From contig NC_068937.1 in the NCBI RefSeq assembly GCF_016801865.2, forward strand, positions 114,739,068 through 114,803,067: 64,000 nucleotides of DNA. The letters run 5' to 3'. The notes beneath the pieces are model-generated. The model saw only the letters and a program-made list of their open reading frames with translations. It ran no database searches and was not told the DNA's origin. Source of the DNA: Culex pipiens pallens (lineage: Eukaryota; Arthropoda; Insecta; Diptera; Culicidae). Below are positions 47,015-57,625 of the stretch, piece by piece; the stretch's first letter is position 1; every line of letters begins with the position of its first letter. Both the position numbers and the translations under genes were made by a program.

Positions 47015-48890
47015 TAAAACGTAACTGATCTGTGTCTCAGTGCACTGTCGAACGACTGAGTATCGCATCGATTGTCAGCGATGCACAGTCAACCAAAGTA
47101 CAACAGATTTATGAAATTTCCATCTAATCTTATCAGTTTGACGATAAGATATTTATTTGTAAAACCTTTTCTTAGGAATCTTTACAAAGAGCCAAATTAT
47201 AAAAATAACACCGACTAAAACTTTTGGTGAAAGTTTTCGCAGCAATAATTGCCGCGTTGAGGTTGAGATCTCGAAGCTCTGTTCGGTGAACTGTTGGCCG
47301 ATTGTGGACCACTTGAATCAACTAAAATCAGCACACAACAACTGCGCGTCCGATGACGAAGCCTACTGTGTGTTGATAAGATAATCTGCTGGTGTAAATG
47401 TTTTGCGCGAGTGTGAAAAAAAATCGCATGACATCACCGCAAATCGGTCCATTTGCGTGTTGTTTTCGTGAATGTGTGAAGTGAAGGTGATTCGAGGAGG
47501 CTCAGCCATCTGTCAGTCTGACGTTTCGGCCATTATGATGAAAATTTTACAGGAAAGTTTTTCATCTCCCTGCACTTGGCCAGCCAACTCGGATGCCATT
47601 CGACGGACACACTCGTTGGCCATTTGGAATGTTGATTATTTGCTTTTTCTCACGTTCGCCTGCTGCGATAAATCTATTCCGTGTCGGATTTCTGCCGAGG
47701 AAGCAAAATATGCTCGTCGAGGCCTCGTCATCAATAAAATCCACAACACACACATCCACATGTAGACAAGCTCTCAAGGCAGAAACGCACCCAAATTTTT
47801 CCCCTTACTACTTGGAGCAGTTCCAGTTGCTTCCAGAAAGTGATTCTACAAGTCCGTTCAAGTCCTCAACCGATGTGAAACGTCACCGTAAGACTTATAC
47901 GAGTAAAATTACAAACGTAAAATTACACTAACCAAGCTTTAAACTGCCAAATTTACACGCAAAAAAGTGGTTTCAAATTGTTCGCGTAGACTTGGTCACC
48001 ATGATCGAACTTTGTCTTCTCGGCTCTCTTTCTTGCTTTACACTGCTGACTGGTGTATTCGAGTTATATGATGACTCGGTCAGTGCACGGTTTCTGACTC
48101 TCCGTTGAATAACATGCTCTCAAGTAGGTATTTGTCTCTCGCAGTTTACACTGGTAAGACTGGTATCACACACACCATACCAGAGTGGTCTCAGGGCACT
48201 GTTTTCAACTCCGCTCTATCGTATATGTAAACAGTTCGTGTTGCAGAGGTAAACAACTTTGCGTGTTGTGGTTTGTTTTTCGTATAGAAATTTGATTTAA
48301 ACGTTATCGTTCAGTGCGAGAGGTTTGAGTTTCTAATACGTTGGGCTCATTTTGCTGGCAACTTTTGAGCATTTCAAACACATTTTGAAACATTAATTTC
48401 TTTGAATAGTTAAAAAAGTAAATTCCGAACTGAATGAAGCAAAGACCAGGCCAGTTTGCTTGAAGTTAGAAGGAAAATAAAAACTTCTGAAATTTGTTTT
48501 TTCGGAATGCCTCCGCAAAAATTTTAAGTAAAATGAAGTCCTACGTCAAACATTTTTAAATTGAATGCATGACAAAAGGTCGAAAGATTCCTTAGTTCAT
48601 CGATTTCCGAGCATGAGGTTTTAAGGTTTTTTTTGACAGTTTTTGAAATTCCCAAATTTTGCGTTACGTAATTAGGTTTTACAGCGTGACGTCACGAGCG
48701 CACACGCACACACATTTTTACTGAGACACACGTGCAAAATATGTAAACAGTGCAGCCGAGCTGTCAAATTTCTAACCTAAAAACCGAGTCGGCGTAAAAC
48801 TTAATAAAAGAACGCTCCAAAACCTGGATTGAGCTAAAGACCTAACCTCTAGGTTAGACCGGGTTTCAAAGAATCTTAATAAACCATATA
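47015..48890. other. Gene-free interval with a Harbinger-type relic
   Basis: From 48660 to 48820 are diverged ends of the MITE family at 27094 (GCGTTACGTAATTAGG ... TTAATAAAAGAACGCTCC). The moderately GC-rich stretch at 47220-47560 might be a promoter or untranslated exon, but nothing decides this. Confidence 0.4.
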
Positions 48891-49110
48891 TACTCAACCC
48901 CCGGTGGTTGGTCACTTTTTCGTTCGACACTTTTTTAGTTTGTACCCAAAGACAAACTAAAAAGTGACGAACTGTCAATTTTTACACGGCGCTCACGCAC
49001 ACTATCAAAACAAACGTTTGATAGTGTGTGTGAACTCCGTGTAAAAGCGGTGTCAAACTAAAAAGTGTTCGTTTGACAACAGTTGGTATCAAACCATCGG
49101 GGTTTGAGTG
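48891..49110. mobile_element. Mariner-type MITE (CACTCAACCCC family), copy 2
   Basis: Same family as 46080-46319 with TA on both sides (48889-48890 and 49111-49112). The first base differs from copy 1. Confidence 0.82.
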
Positions 49111-49377
49111 TATATCTTGCGACATAAACAAGGGGCTGGAAACTCTAATTATACTTATTAATTTTCAGTGTACTGGTGGTATTTTAGTATACTTGGTTTG
49201 GTTTGACAGCTCGTGAGCCTTGTTGATCTTGTTGTTGATATTGTTTAAATTGTCTAGCTTCAGACATAAATGAAAATTATCAATATTGCTTATCACTGCG
49301 TCAATCTGGAGACTCTACTGCGACCAATACACCCGGGCTATCCAACTCCCAACATCGACTACACACTTGTTGCAAGG

Positions 49378-49726
49378 ATGTTGCTCATCCTCACATTGGC
49401 GGCCATAGTCTGCGGTCTCGACTTTGCCGAAGCGGACAAGATCAAGGAGCACGCGGAGATCATCCTTTCTATGGTGAAGAACGACTGCAAAGCTCCTGCA
49501 AGAATCTACGAGCAGTGCCAACTTGCGCAAGCTACGTGACGCCCTGGTCCGCTTGGAAAAGTGGTCCCTCGACAAAGTACGGTTTCGCCATCAGCGGAGC
49601 TATGGCCGGCTGGGAAAAACCTGCCTCCGAGCGGGATGCTGCGAAACGGCACGGGAAAAGTTCTCCCACTGCCTGCAGCGGATGTCAACCGACGCGGACA
49701 ACAGCACGATCCTGAACAATAAATAA
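49378..49726 (+). pseudogene. Small secreted-protein gene with a reading-frame break
   Basis: From ATG 49378 a signal-peptide-like start (MLLILTLAAIVCG...) leads to DKIKEHAEIILSMVKNDCKA and a stop at 49537-49539. A +1 frame overlapping from about 49515 continues with helix-like, Cys-containing sequence (NLRKLRDALVRLEKW ... LRAGCCETAREKF) to a stop at 49726. AATAAA motifs follow at once (49718 onward). The two halves look like one protein of about 115 residues split by a small indel near 49513-49518, where GC repeats make slippage or a sequencing error plausible. I do not recognise the family. Confidence 0.6.
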
Positions 49727-50223
49727 ACGTATATAAATAATAAACAATAAATAAACGTTTTAAACGATAAACGTAATGCATTTGGTTCTTAGTTATTTCT
49801 TTTGTATTCCTTACTTACCGATTCATTGGCGTCGTTCATTTTTCGCTTGCAGCCTTACGGAATCTTCCGGTGACATTCCGATTCCGGAACGACCATTCAG
49901 CTCGGAACACTTTTCACACTCGCTGGCAGGTTAGAAGAAATGGCAGATTTTATTTGATAGCTCAAAAGAACACAAGGTGGTTAAAGAAGGGTAGGAAAAA
50001 TAAGTAAACTTATATAATTTAAGTATACTTATTATTATACTTAGTTAAATACTTAGAGTTTCCTGCCCCTTGGATATAAATCGTTTTCAGAATTTTGAAA
50101 TATGTTATCATCGCCATTTTGGCCACCATCTTGGATTTAAAAATTCTAAATCATTCTAGAGAAGTTTATGGATCATACTTAAGGCTCTGTAAAGCATCAG
50201 TCCCGATCGGCTATTTGTGATTC
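49727..50223. other. Intergenic with a MITE relic
   Basis: The CCATTTTGG ... CATCTTGGATTTAA sequence near 50110-50140 belongs to the same family as 51928-52268. No gene. Confidence 0.4.
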
Positions 50224-50402
50224 GGGACCATCCATAAACCACGTGGACACTTTAGGGGGAGGGGGGGGGGGGGGGGTATGGCGATTGTCCACGATCCATA
50301 CAAAGATTTTTTTATATATGGACAATTGTCCACGAAAGGGGCGGGGGGGGGGGGGGGTTGCAGATTCCCAAAAAAGTGTCCACGTGGTTTATGGATGGTC
50401 CC
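50224..50402. mobile_element. Hairpin MITE with same-strand poly-G tracts (179 bp)
   Basis: Inverted ends GGGACCATCCATAAACCACG are flanked by TTC (50221-50223 and 50403-50405). Two poly-G runs (50255-50276 and 50338-50357) are on the same strand, as in the element at 27094. Confidence 0.8.
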
Positions 50403-50567
50403 TTCAGAATGTTTCAATAAAAAAGGGATTTTTTTGTGTTATTTGTAGAAGCATTTTGCATATAGTGATTATTTTTTCAATTCAATTTACTATTTTTGAA
50501 CCCTGAATCCAGAACCATCATTGACAGTCATTGCCCCAAAAGTGAAAGACACAATCTACCACCTTAG

Positions 50568-51250
50568 AGCGAGTTTTTCACCAATGTGTAACAGGTCGTA
50601 TCGAGGTGCTCCGATTTGGATGAAACTTTCAGCGTTTGTTTGTCTATACTTCTAACTAACGTGAAATTTTCCGAGGATTCCGAATATGACAAAATTGAGA
50701 CCAAAAAGTGCCGCTATGGAGGCCTACAGGGCAAAAACTAACGTTGTAAAATGTTTGTTGTAGAAAAATCGAAAAACTATGAGAAAAACTGCGATTGGCC
50801 AAAAAGTTAATACCGTAGGCTTATAGTCCATGAAATTACCTATCTTTTGACCTATGGGAGTATGGGTGTTGGAGGCTGTTGCAAAAAGATATTAAGGTTT
50901 TAAAAAAATCAATTTTTAACAGTAATTTGCAAAAGCTATGAGAAAAAGTCAAGCCGATCCTGGATGTCTATGGCCCATTTTGAAGTGCTTCAAAAGACCT
51001 TTCAAATGCATCTACGAGAGTTGGAATTGATGAAGTTTTACGGAAATGCGAGCAATTTTAAGATTTTTTAGGTTTTTTGGACCTCAAACTTCGAAGCCCG
51101 TTTTACCCCACTTCCCTTTGTCGTAGAGGGCTCATATTTGGCATGAGTTCATCTCATGTATAGACAAACAAACGCTGAAAGTTTCATCCAAATCGGAGCA
51201 CCTCGATACGACCTGTAGAATAAGCCGAGCAGAATTTACAAATACTGCCT
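50568..51250. mobile_element. Foldback element, second copy (683 bp)
   Basis: Reverse-orientation relative of 31798-33179 with the same outer ends (AGCGAGTTTTTCACC and AATACTGCCT). It lacks most of the first arm, so it is about half the length. Flanks CCTTAG and CTTAAG are only similar. Confidence 0.8.
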
Positions 51251-51779
51251 CTTAAGCTCGACCATCAACAATAAGACAACATCAACATAGAAACATCAAA
51301 CATAGAAACAAACAACATCAACGTAGAAACTGGTACGAATGGCGCCTTCAAAGAAAAACAGTCTCGTTAAAGTTACATTTCAAATCACATAAAAGCTACA
51401 TGGAAAAACCTAGTGGAAAAATACTATAAGGGTTTTCACGTAACTTCAACGTGATTTTTTTTTGTCGTTACACTTTCACATTATTTTTACGTGTGTCACG
51501 TAAACCGGGCTTAGCGAGGAGAAAATCGGGGTTACGTGATTTTTCAGGTAGCATCAACGTGTGGATTATTTTGAGTGCAACATTTGTTTTGGTGATTCGA
51601 TTATCCGAAGTGAAATTATTCCGAGTCCTTCGGATAATTGAGTCTGGACTGTACCACGCTTAAAAAAAACATTTCTTAATCCACCATTAGGTGGTTGGTG
51701 CCTTCCTCACATTTAAAAAGTAATTCCACTCCTAAGTTGTCCTAATCCAGATTTGCATTGTTTACGGTCTTACAGCTTA

Positions 51780-52362
51780 TAGAGTAATCTACGTGCGTAT
51801 GTATTGCGTGTACGTACACGAAAATAAAGTGAGGTTAAATTTTGTCAGCCAGCAAAACCAAATGATGCGCTAGTGTGCGTACGCGAAACGTCATAAAGCT
51901 CTATAGGGTTATTTACGTGCGCACGTACAGTCCAGACTCGAATATCCGAAGCCTCGATTAATCGAAGTTTCTATTATTCGAAATTTCGATTATCCGAAGT
52001 TCGATTATCCGAAGGTTTATATGGGACTCCATTTCAGTCAAATTTGAGTTGTTGATCACCTTTTAAAAAATAAAATGCATTTTTTCAATATTGCATCACC
52101 GCCATTTTAGCCGCTATCTTGGATTTAAAAAATCAAAATAATTTTAGCGTAGTTTAGAGGTCATACCTATGCTCAACAATCAAAAATTAGACAACGATAT
52201 TTTTTTTTGTGATTCGATTATCCGAAGTGAAATTATTCCGAGGCCTTCCTATAATCGAGTCTGGACTGTATTGCGTGTACATACACGAAAAAAGTGAAGT
52301 TAAATTTTGACCGACCAGCAAAATCAAATGGCGTACGCGAAACGTCATAAAGCTCTATTGAG
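51780..52362 (+). repeat. Tandem duplication of a ~125-bp unit, second copy split by a MITE
   Basis: The unit (TACGTGCG, TTGCGTGTACGTACACG, GTGAGGTTAAATTTTG, CGAAACGTCATAAAGCTCTA) occurs at 51780-51905. It occurs again at 51906-52362, interrupted by the element at 51928-52268. A diverged inverted copy lies near 18930-19035. Confidence 0.75.
51928..52268. mobile_element. Mariner-type MITE (CAGTCCAGACTCG family)
   Basis: Ends CAGTCCAGACTCG and CGAGTCTGGACTG with TA on each side (51926-51927 and 52269-52270). Relics of the family occur at about 31200, 35700, 40508, 50110 and 51590. Confidence 0.85.
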
Positions 52363-52923
52363 CAGACCCTTTTGAGGTTATGCAAAAAATCAATCTTTTT
52401 TGCATATTCAAAAAAAAAAAAACTATACTTCACTAATCATATATATTCATTGCCATTTGATTGTAACATTTTTTTCGAATCGCCCGTACTCGCCCCCATC
52501 CAAACACTCCCTCCCGTTAGGAATGATCGTCGCCATTTTTTGTTTCGTACAATCCATTCGGATACACCCACTTTTCTGTAGCTCCCCACTTTGCTCGCTC
52601 ACTGCAACTTCGTAGCCACCCCCAGGTCTCCCACCATCAACGGCGTCGCCACGCCAACTAGACCAAACTCTCTCGTTCTTTCTCAGTTCAGCTTATGTAC
52701 TACTCTTGCATTGAAGGAGTTTTCGCGCGCGCGTGCTCTTCTCAAACTTCCCATCAGCACGTGGTTTGCTGCGATCCGAGCGCCGGCTAGGCTGCAACGT
52801 GCAAGACACACGTATTGCGTACAAGCCGAAGCCGGTTGAGTTGATTTTTTAAGTCTTATCAAATCTCTGTTGAGTCCACTTTTTATGGGCAGACATTTAG
52901 TAATTGGCTATACATGAAGCAGC
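52271..52923. promoter_or_regulatory. Upstream region of the first serine protease homologue
   Basis: The last part of the tandem repeat, then a pyrimidine-rich stretch without MITEs up to the start codon. A promoter is assumed from position; no element is recognised. Confidence 0.3.
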
Positions 52924-53900
52924 ATGCACGTTCTTTGGGTGGTTCTCTTTGCGGGGTTTGTCGGAGTCCTCGGAGACGATATTTTTGACGCGGAAAGTTG
53001 CGGTTCTAGCTTCTACAATGAAACGATTCGTCGCCCGACGTTGGCTCGACTTCGCGAATTTCCGTGGCTGGCCCGGCTTGGGTACCAAAAATCACCGGAT
53101 GTAGCGCCAGAGTTTCACTTTCATGGGACTCTCATTCATCGGTATTACGCGGTGACCACTGTTTTCGCGGCCGACTATCTTGGAAAGTCTTTGTAAGTAG
53201 GTTGTAGATTAGTTCGGGGAAGTCCCTTAAAGTACAACCAAATTTTTTTAGAATGTTCGTGCGTCTTGGCGATTATCACACGTCCGACGAAAAGGATTGT
53301 CAGGAATTTGACGGTGAAGAAATATGTGCTCCACCCCCGCAGGATATTCCTGTCCTTTACGTCGTGAAACATCCGGAGCACAACCGTCCCCGTATGTCGC
53401 ACGATTTGGTTCTGGTAAAATTCCAACAACCGGCTGACCTAACTACCGAGTACGTCCAACCGATTTGCCTTCCCTCACCGAACCTACCTCTCTCCGAGGA
53501 CGCCCCACTGTTCCTTTCCGCCTGGTGTGGCAGCGTCAAAACCGGCATCTCGGTAGTTCCCCGACAGTACCGGATGCAGCTCGCTCCCACAGCCGTCTGC
53601 ACCGAGAAGCTGTCCCCGCATATCTCAATAACCCTGCACGAGTCGGAGTTCTGCGCTGCGCTAGATTTGCCCAAGGATTCCACCCTCCCCAAGGAGGTCA
53701 GTCTCCGGGGAAGTACCGGAGCGCCACTGCAGATGCTCGACCGTACCGGAAAACGGTTCCAGCTGGTGGGAATGACCTCGGTCGGCGTGAAGAATGCCGC
53801 CCGGGACGTTCCGTACGTGTTTACGAATGTTCTGCAGCTGAGCGACTGGCTGCGGTCGACGGTGAACCGGGAGGAGCAGAAACGGGCGGGGAAGCTGTGA
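52924..53900 (+). CDS. Serine protease homologue 1 (catalytically inactive)
   Basis: Exons 52924-53192 and 53252-53900 joined by a 59-bp phase-2 intron (GTAAGT/TTTTAG), 305 residues. A signal peptide (MHVLWVVLFAGFVGVLG) precedes a trypsin-fold domain. The position of the catalytic His has VTTVFAADY, so the His is gone. The Asp is kept (SHDLVLVKF). The nucleophile loop reads RGSTGAPL instead of GDSGGPL, so the Ser is replaced. No clip domain is visible before the protease-like domain. Such homologues are secreted and often act as cofactors in the insect immune/melanisation cascade; that role is by family. It is followed 3.7 kb downstream by a second homologue on the same strand. Confidence 0.9.
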
Positions 53901-54407
53901 ACCAGAAGGTGGCGCGAACTGGTTTTGGCATCATCCGACGAGCCGGGAGAGAAGAATTTGCGACGATTGCGTCAATTAGTGGGGAGTGGAATTGTGAACC
54001 TGAGAGGAAATGATCGGTTTCGATTCGCCTGGTTGAGTGTGAAACAACACAAATAAAAATGCAGCTAAAAGTTGGTTTTAAACAGTTTTAAGTCCCTTTT
54101 TGAACCTTGAACCTCAACACAACAACAAAACATCGGGGAGACATCGAATGTATGTTTTTTTTTTTTCAAAAACTCTTAGGGCAGCGCAAATTTTATTTAT
54201 AGTTTATTAGTTATAATGACTAATAAGTTTGATTTTTAAATTGGTAACACTCCCAAATGAAAGTTGAACAACTTGTGCCATAGCTCAAAAAGGGGAATTT
54301 TTGATCATCTAAAACATGTTAAAAAACAACAATTTCCAAAGAAAGTCGAATACAAAATAGGGTAATAGTAACAATCTGGATTACTATTTTTCACAGAAGT
54401 TTTAAGC
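53901..54407 (+). other. 3' region of SPH1
   Basis: AATAAA at 54052-54057 is a likely polyadenylation signal for the homologue. The remainder is AT-rich without a gene. Confidence 0.5.
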
Positions 54408-55817
54408 CTGGGGTGCCCAACCTTTTAGCACTGCGGGCCAGATCTGATATTTCTGAAGTAGTGGCGAGCCGGAACAAATGTTTAATAAAAGTTTAAAAAG
54501 TTAACATTAATTTTTAAATTGTACTGTAATTGTTTTTGTTGATTGAAGTTAAATACCTTGATATCATTAACTAAAAAACATTTAAATTGCAAGTTTTTTT
54601 TTTAGTTTGAAAAATCAACGAGCCAAAATAAAATTTATTGAAACGAAATTTAGATTCAAATCTACTTTACAGATAAAAACTATTTTACCGGCACCTTTAT
54701 TCGAATATCTTAACAAAATTGAAATGTTTTACGATTGATAATTTTAAAGACACGCCAATAATTCTTCGTATTTCTTAGAATTATTGAAGTTTATAAAAAT
54801 ATTTTTTATGCTCTTGAGCAGCTCTTTAAGAAATCGAACTTTTTTCTTAATTTTAATTTTTGGTTTTTTTTAATCCAGCTGAAACTTTTTTGGTGCCTTC
54901 AGTATGCCCAAAGAAGCCATTTGCATCATTAGTTTGTCCATATAATTTTCCATACAAATTTGGCAGCTGTCCATACAAAAATGATGTATGAAAATTCAAA
55001 AATCTGTATCTTTTGAAGGAATTTTCTCATCGATTTGGTGCCTTCGGGAAAGTTGTAGGTATGGATATGGACTACACTGAAAAAAAATAATACACAGTAA
55101 AAAACAATTTGGTGATTTTTTATTTAACTTTTTGTCACTAAAACTTGATTTGCAAAAAACTCTATTTTTTTTTTCATTTTTTGATATGTTTTAGGGGACA
55201 TAAAGTGCCAACTTTTCAGAAATTTCCAGGTTGTGCAAAAAATCTTTGACCGAGTTATGAATTTTTGAATCAATATATTGGTCGTAAAAATTTTTCAACT
55301 TCATTTTTCGATGTAAAATCAAATTTGCAATCAAAAAGTACTGAAGTGAAATTTTCATTAAGTGCCCCGTTTTCAAGTTATAGCCATTTTTAGGTAACTT
55401 TTTAGAAAATAGTCGCAGTTTTCCATTTTTTAAAATTAATGCACATGTTTGCCCACTTTTGAAAAATATATTTTTGAAAAGCTGAGAAAGTTCTCTATAT
55501 TTTGCTTTTTTGAACTTTGTTGATACGACCTTTAGTTCCTGAGATATTGCTATGCAAAGGTTTAAAAAGCAGGAAAATTGATGTTTTCTAAGTCTCACCC
55601 AAATAACCCACCATTTTCTAACGTCGATATCTCAGCAACTAATGGTCCGATTTTCAATGTTAACATATCAAACATTCGTGAAATTTTCCGAAATTTGGAC
55701 ACTCAATTTATTTATTGAGTATTTCATGAGGAGCCTTAAGGGCCGGTCATAAAACTATTTTGAAAAGCCGTCGCGGGCCGGATGAAATGGCTTCACGGGC
55801 CGGACATTGAGCAGGCC
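54408..55817. mobile_element. hAT-like element of about 1.4 kb
   Basis: A shared AGTTTTAAGC sequence lies at 54398-54407 and 55818-55827. The ends, CTGGGGTGCCCAACC and a GGGCCGG-rich right end, resemble hAT-derived elements in arthropods. Another end of the same family is at about 55930 (GAGTGCCCAACCT). The interior has no transposase frame. Confidence 0.6.
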
Positions 55818-56780
55818 AGTTTTAAGCAATACCTTCAATTTCGCCGAAGACACCAAATCGATCAGAAAATCCGTTCTCAAGATACAGACTTTCGAATATT
55901 TCAATAGACTTCAACTAATGATGTGAAACGGGAGTGCCCAACCTATTGGCCCTGTTGGCCAGATCTGAAGCATGAAGCATTTCAAATTTTAGCATTTTTT
56001 ATTTTAGCAATAAAATACCAAATTATCACTTATCAAAACAATATAATAAAAGTTCTTAGATGGCTGCAATCAGGGATGCCAGTTTGCCAGATTAATCTGG
56101 GAATGCCAGATTTATCAAGTGTCAGACAGAATAAAGATTCAATCTTCTCTGTGCGACAACTTTTTTTTTATTAAAATGAACGAATTTAATTTAAAATAAA
56201 AAAATGTGTTTTATTTAAAAAAAAGGAAATTCAACGATTTCGAGGTCATGAGATCAGTTAAACCATCTAAATTTTACAAACTCTTAAATCTATTCATATC
56301 CTCTCTACTCTCCACCATTCAGAATTGTTAGATTTTCGTCTGCAAGATTTTTCCAGATTTTTAATCGATACTTCAAATCGATTTTTCAAATTTTTACCTG
56401 GTAACCCTGGCCGCAACTCAAATTACAGTTTAATTCCAGGGGGCGTTGTTTTTCCTTTTTTCAGAAATATTTAAAAATGATTTCAAATTAACTAAAAAAG
56501 CGTTTTCAATTCTCAAATTGCCCTTAAATTATGTTTGTCGAAAAAAATTGTTGCTATCTAGAATAATTTTAAAGACATTTTTTTATCTTTTTAAAAATAT
56601 TTGTTTAGATTTCCAATTATATCTGATAATTTGCTTTTTAATATTTTTTCTACCAATATTTTTACTCTGAAAATTAAAAATAATTATTCTCAAAATGCGA
56701 CCTTGATTCTTGTTTGATTTTTTTAGTTAATATCACTGTTATTCAAATTAAAAAAAAAATCACTTTCATTTTGTTTATTT
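55818..56780. other. AT-rich interval
   Basis: Contains the partial hAT-like end near 55930 and long A/T runs. No gene. Confidence 0.4.
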
Positions 56781-56934
56781 CTGGAGTTTTTTTTAAAAGG
56801 TCCAAGTAACCAAATTTCCAGTTTTTGCCTTTTGGGTGTTTTTGAAACCGCCTTGAGCAAGGGGTATTAAAAAACACCCAAAAAGCAAAAACTGAAAATT
56901 TGGTTTATTGGACCTTTTCAAAAAAATACTCCAG
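56781..56934. repeat. Hairpin MITE (154 bp)
   Basis: Arms CTGGAGT...GGTCCAAGTAACCAAATT and the reverse complement face each other around a short loop near 56850. Target duplication not resolved. Confidence 0.75.
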
Positions 56935-57057
56935 ATTTGTACCCAACAATTTAAGTTCTATTAAATGTATATCTTTGATAATAGAAAAAATACAAATATA
57001 CCTAGTTTCATCCAAATAAAAAAAAAAAACACAAAAATATATTTTTCAATAAATTTA

Positions 57058-57157
57058 NNNNNNNNNNNNNNNNNNNNNNNNNNNNNNNNNNNNNNNNNNN
57101 NNNNNNNNNNNNNNNNNNNNNNNNNNNNNNNNNNNNNNNNNNNNNNNNNNNNNNNNN
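57058..57157. other. Assembly gap of 100 N
   Basis: Exactly 100 unknown bases, the conventional length for a gap of unknown size. Anything between 56935 and 57625 should be treated with care. Confidence 0.99.
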
Positions 57158-57625
57158 TTATACTTGGGAGAGTTGCTCACAGTTTAGGCTGCCAAATCTA
57201 ATGATACCTTTTAAACGCAACGAACTGTACCAAACAGTGAATAACATAAATACTTTACAGAACGCGAGAAAATAAATAAATTACCTAGGTGATGATCGCG
57301 TAAACGCAATAGAGCACCCCGACGTCGGTTGATCCAAGTGAGCGTTTTCAAAGGGTTCTTGTGTGTTGGCTCATTTGATTCTGAGAACTCATACAGGAAA
57401 ATACAAACATATTTAATAGGACTTAGGACCACCCTAAGTCGAATTTATTATCAACCTTCCAACAGGGAATTCCCGCGCACACACACATGGACTTCGGGTC
57501 AGAACAAAACACCGCTCGGAGTTGATAAGAATAGAGATCGTGTGTCCCGTCCAAACCTGCTACTGCTTTAGTTGGGATCAGTTGGTAGGTTTGACTGGAG
57601 GTTTTGGGATTGTTTCGGTTGTAAA

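Noticed and set aside
50243..50506. 87-codon frame with Gly runs
   Set aside because: It is created by poly-G tracts of a MITE.
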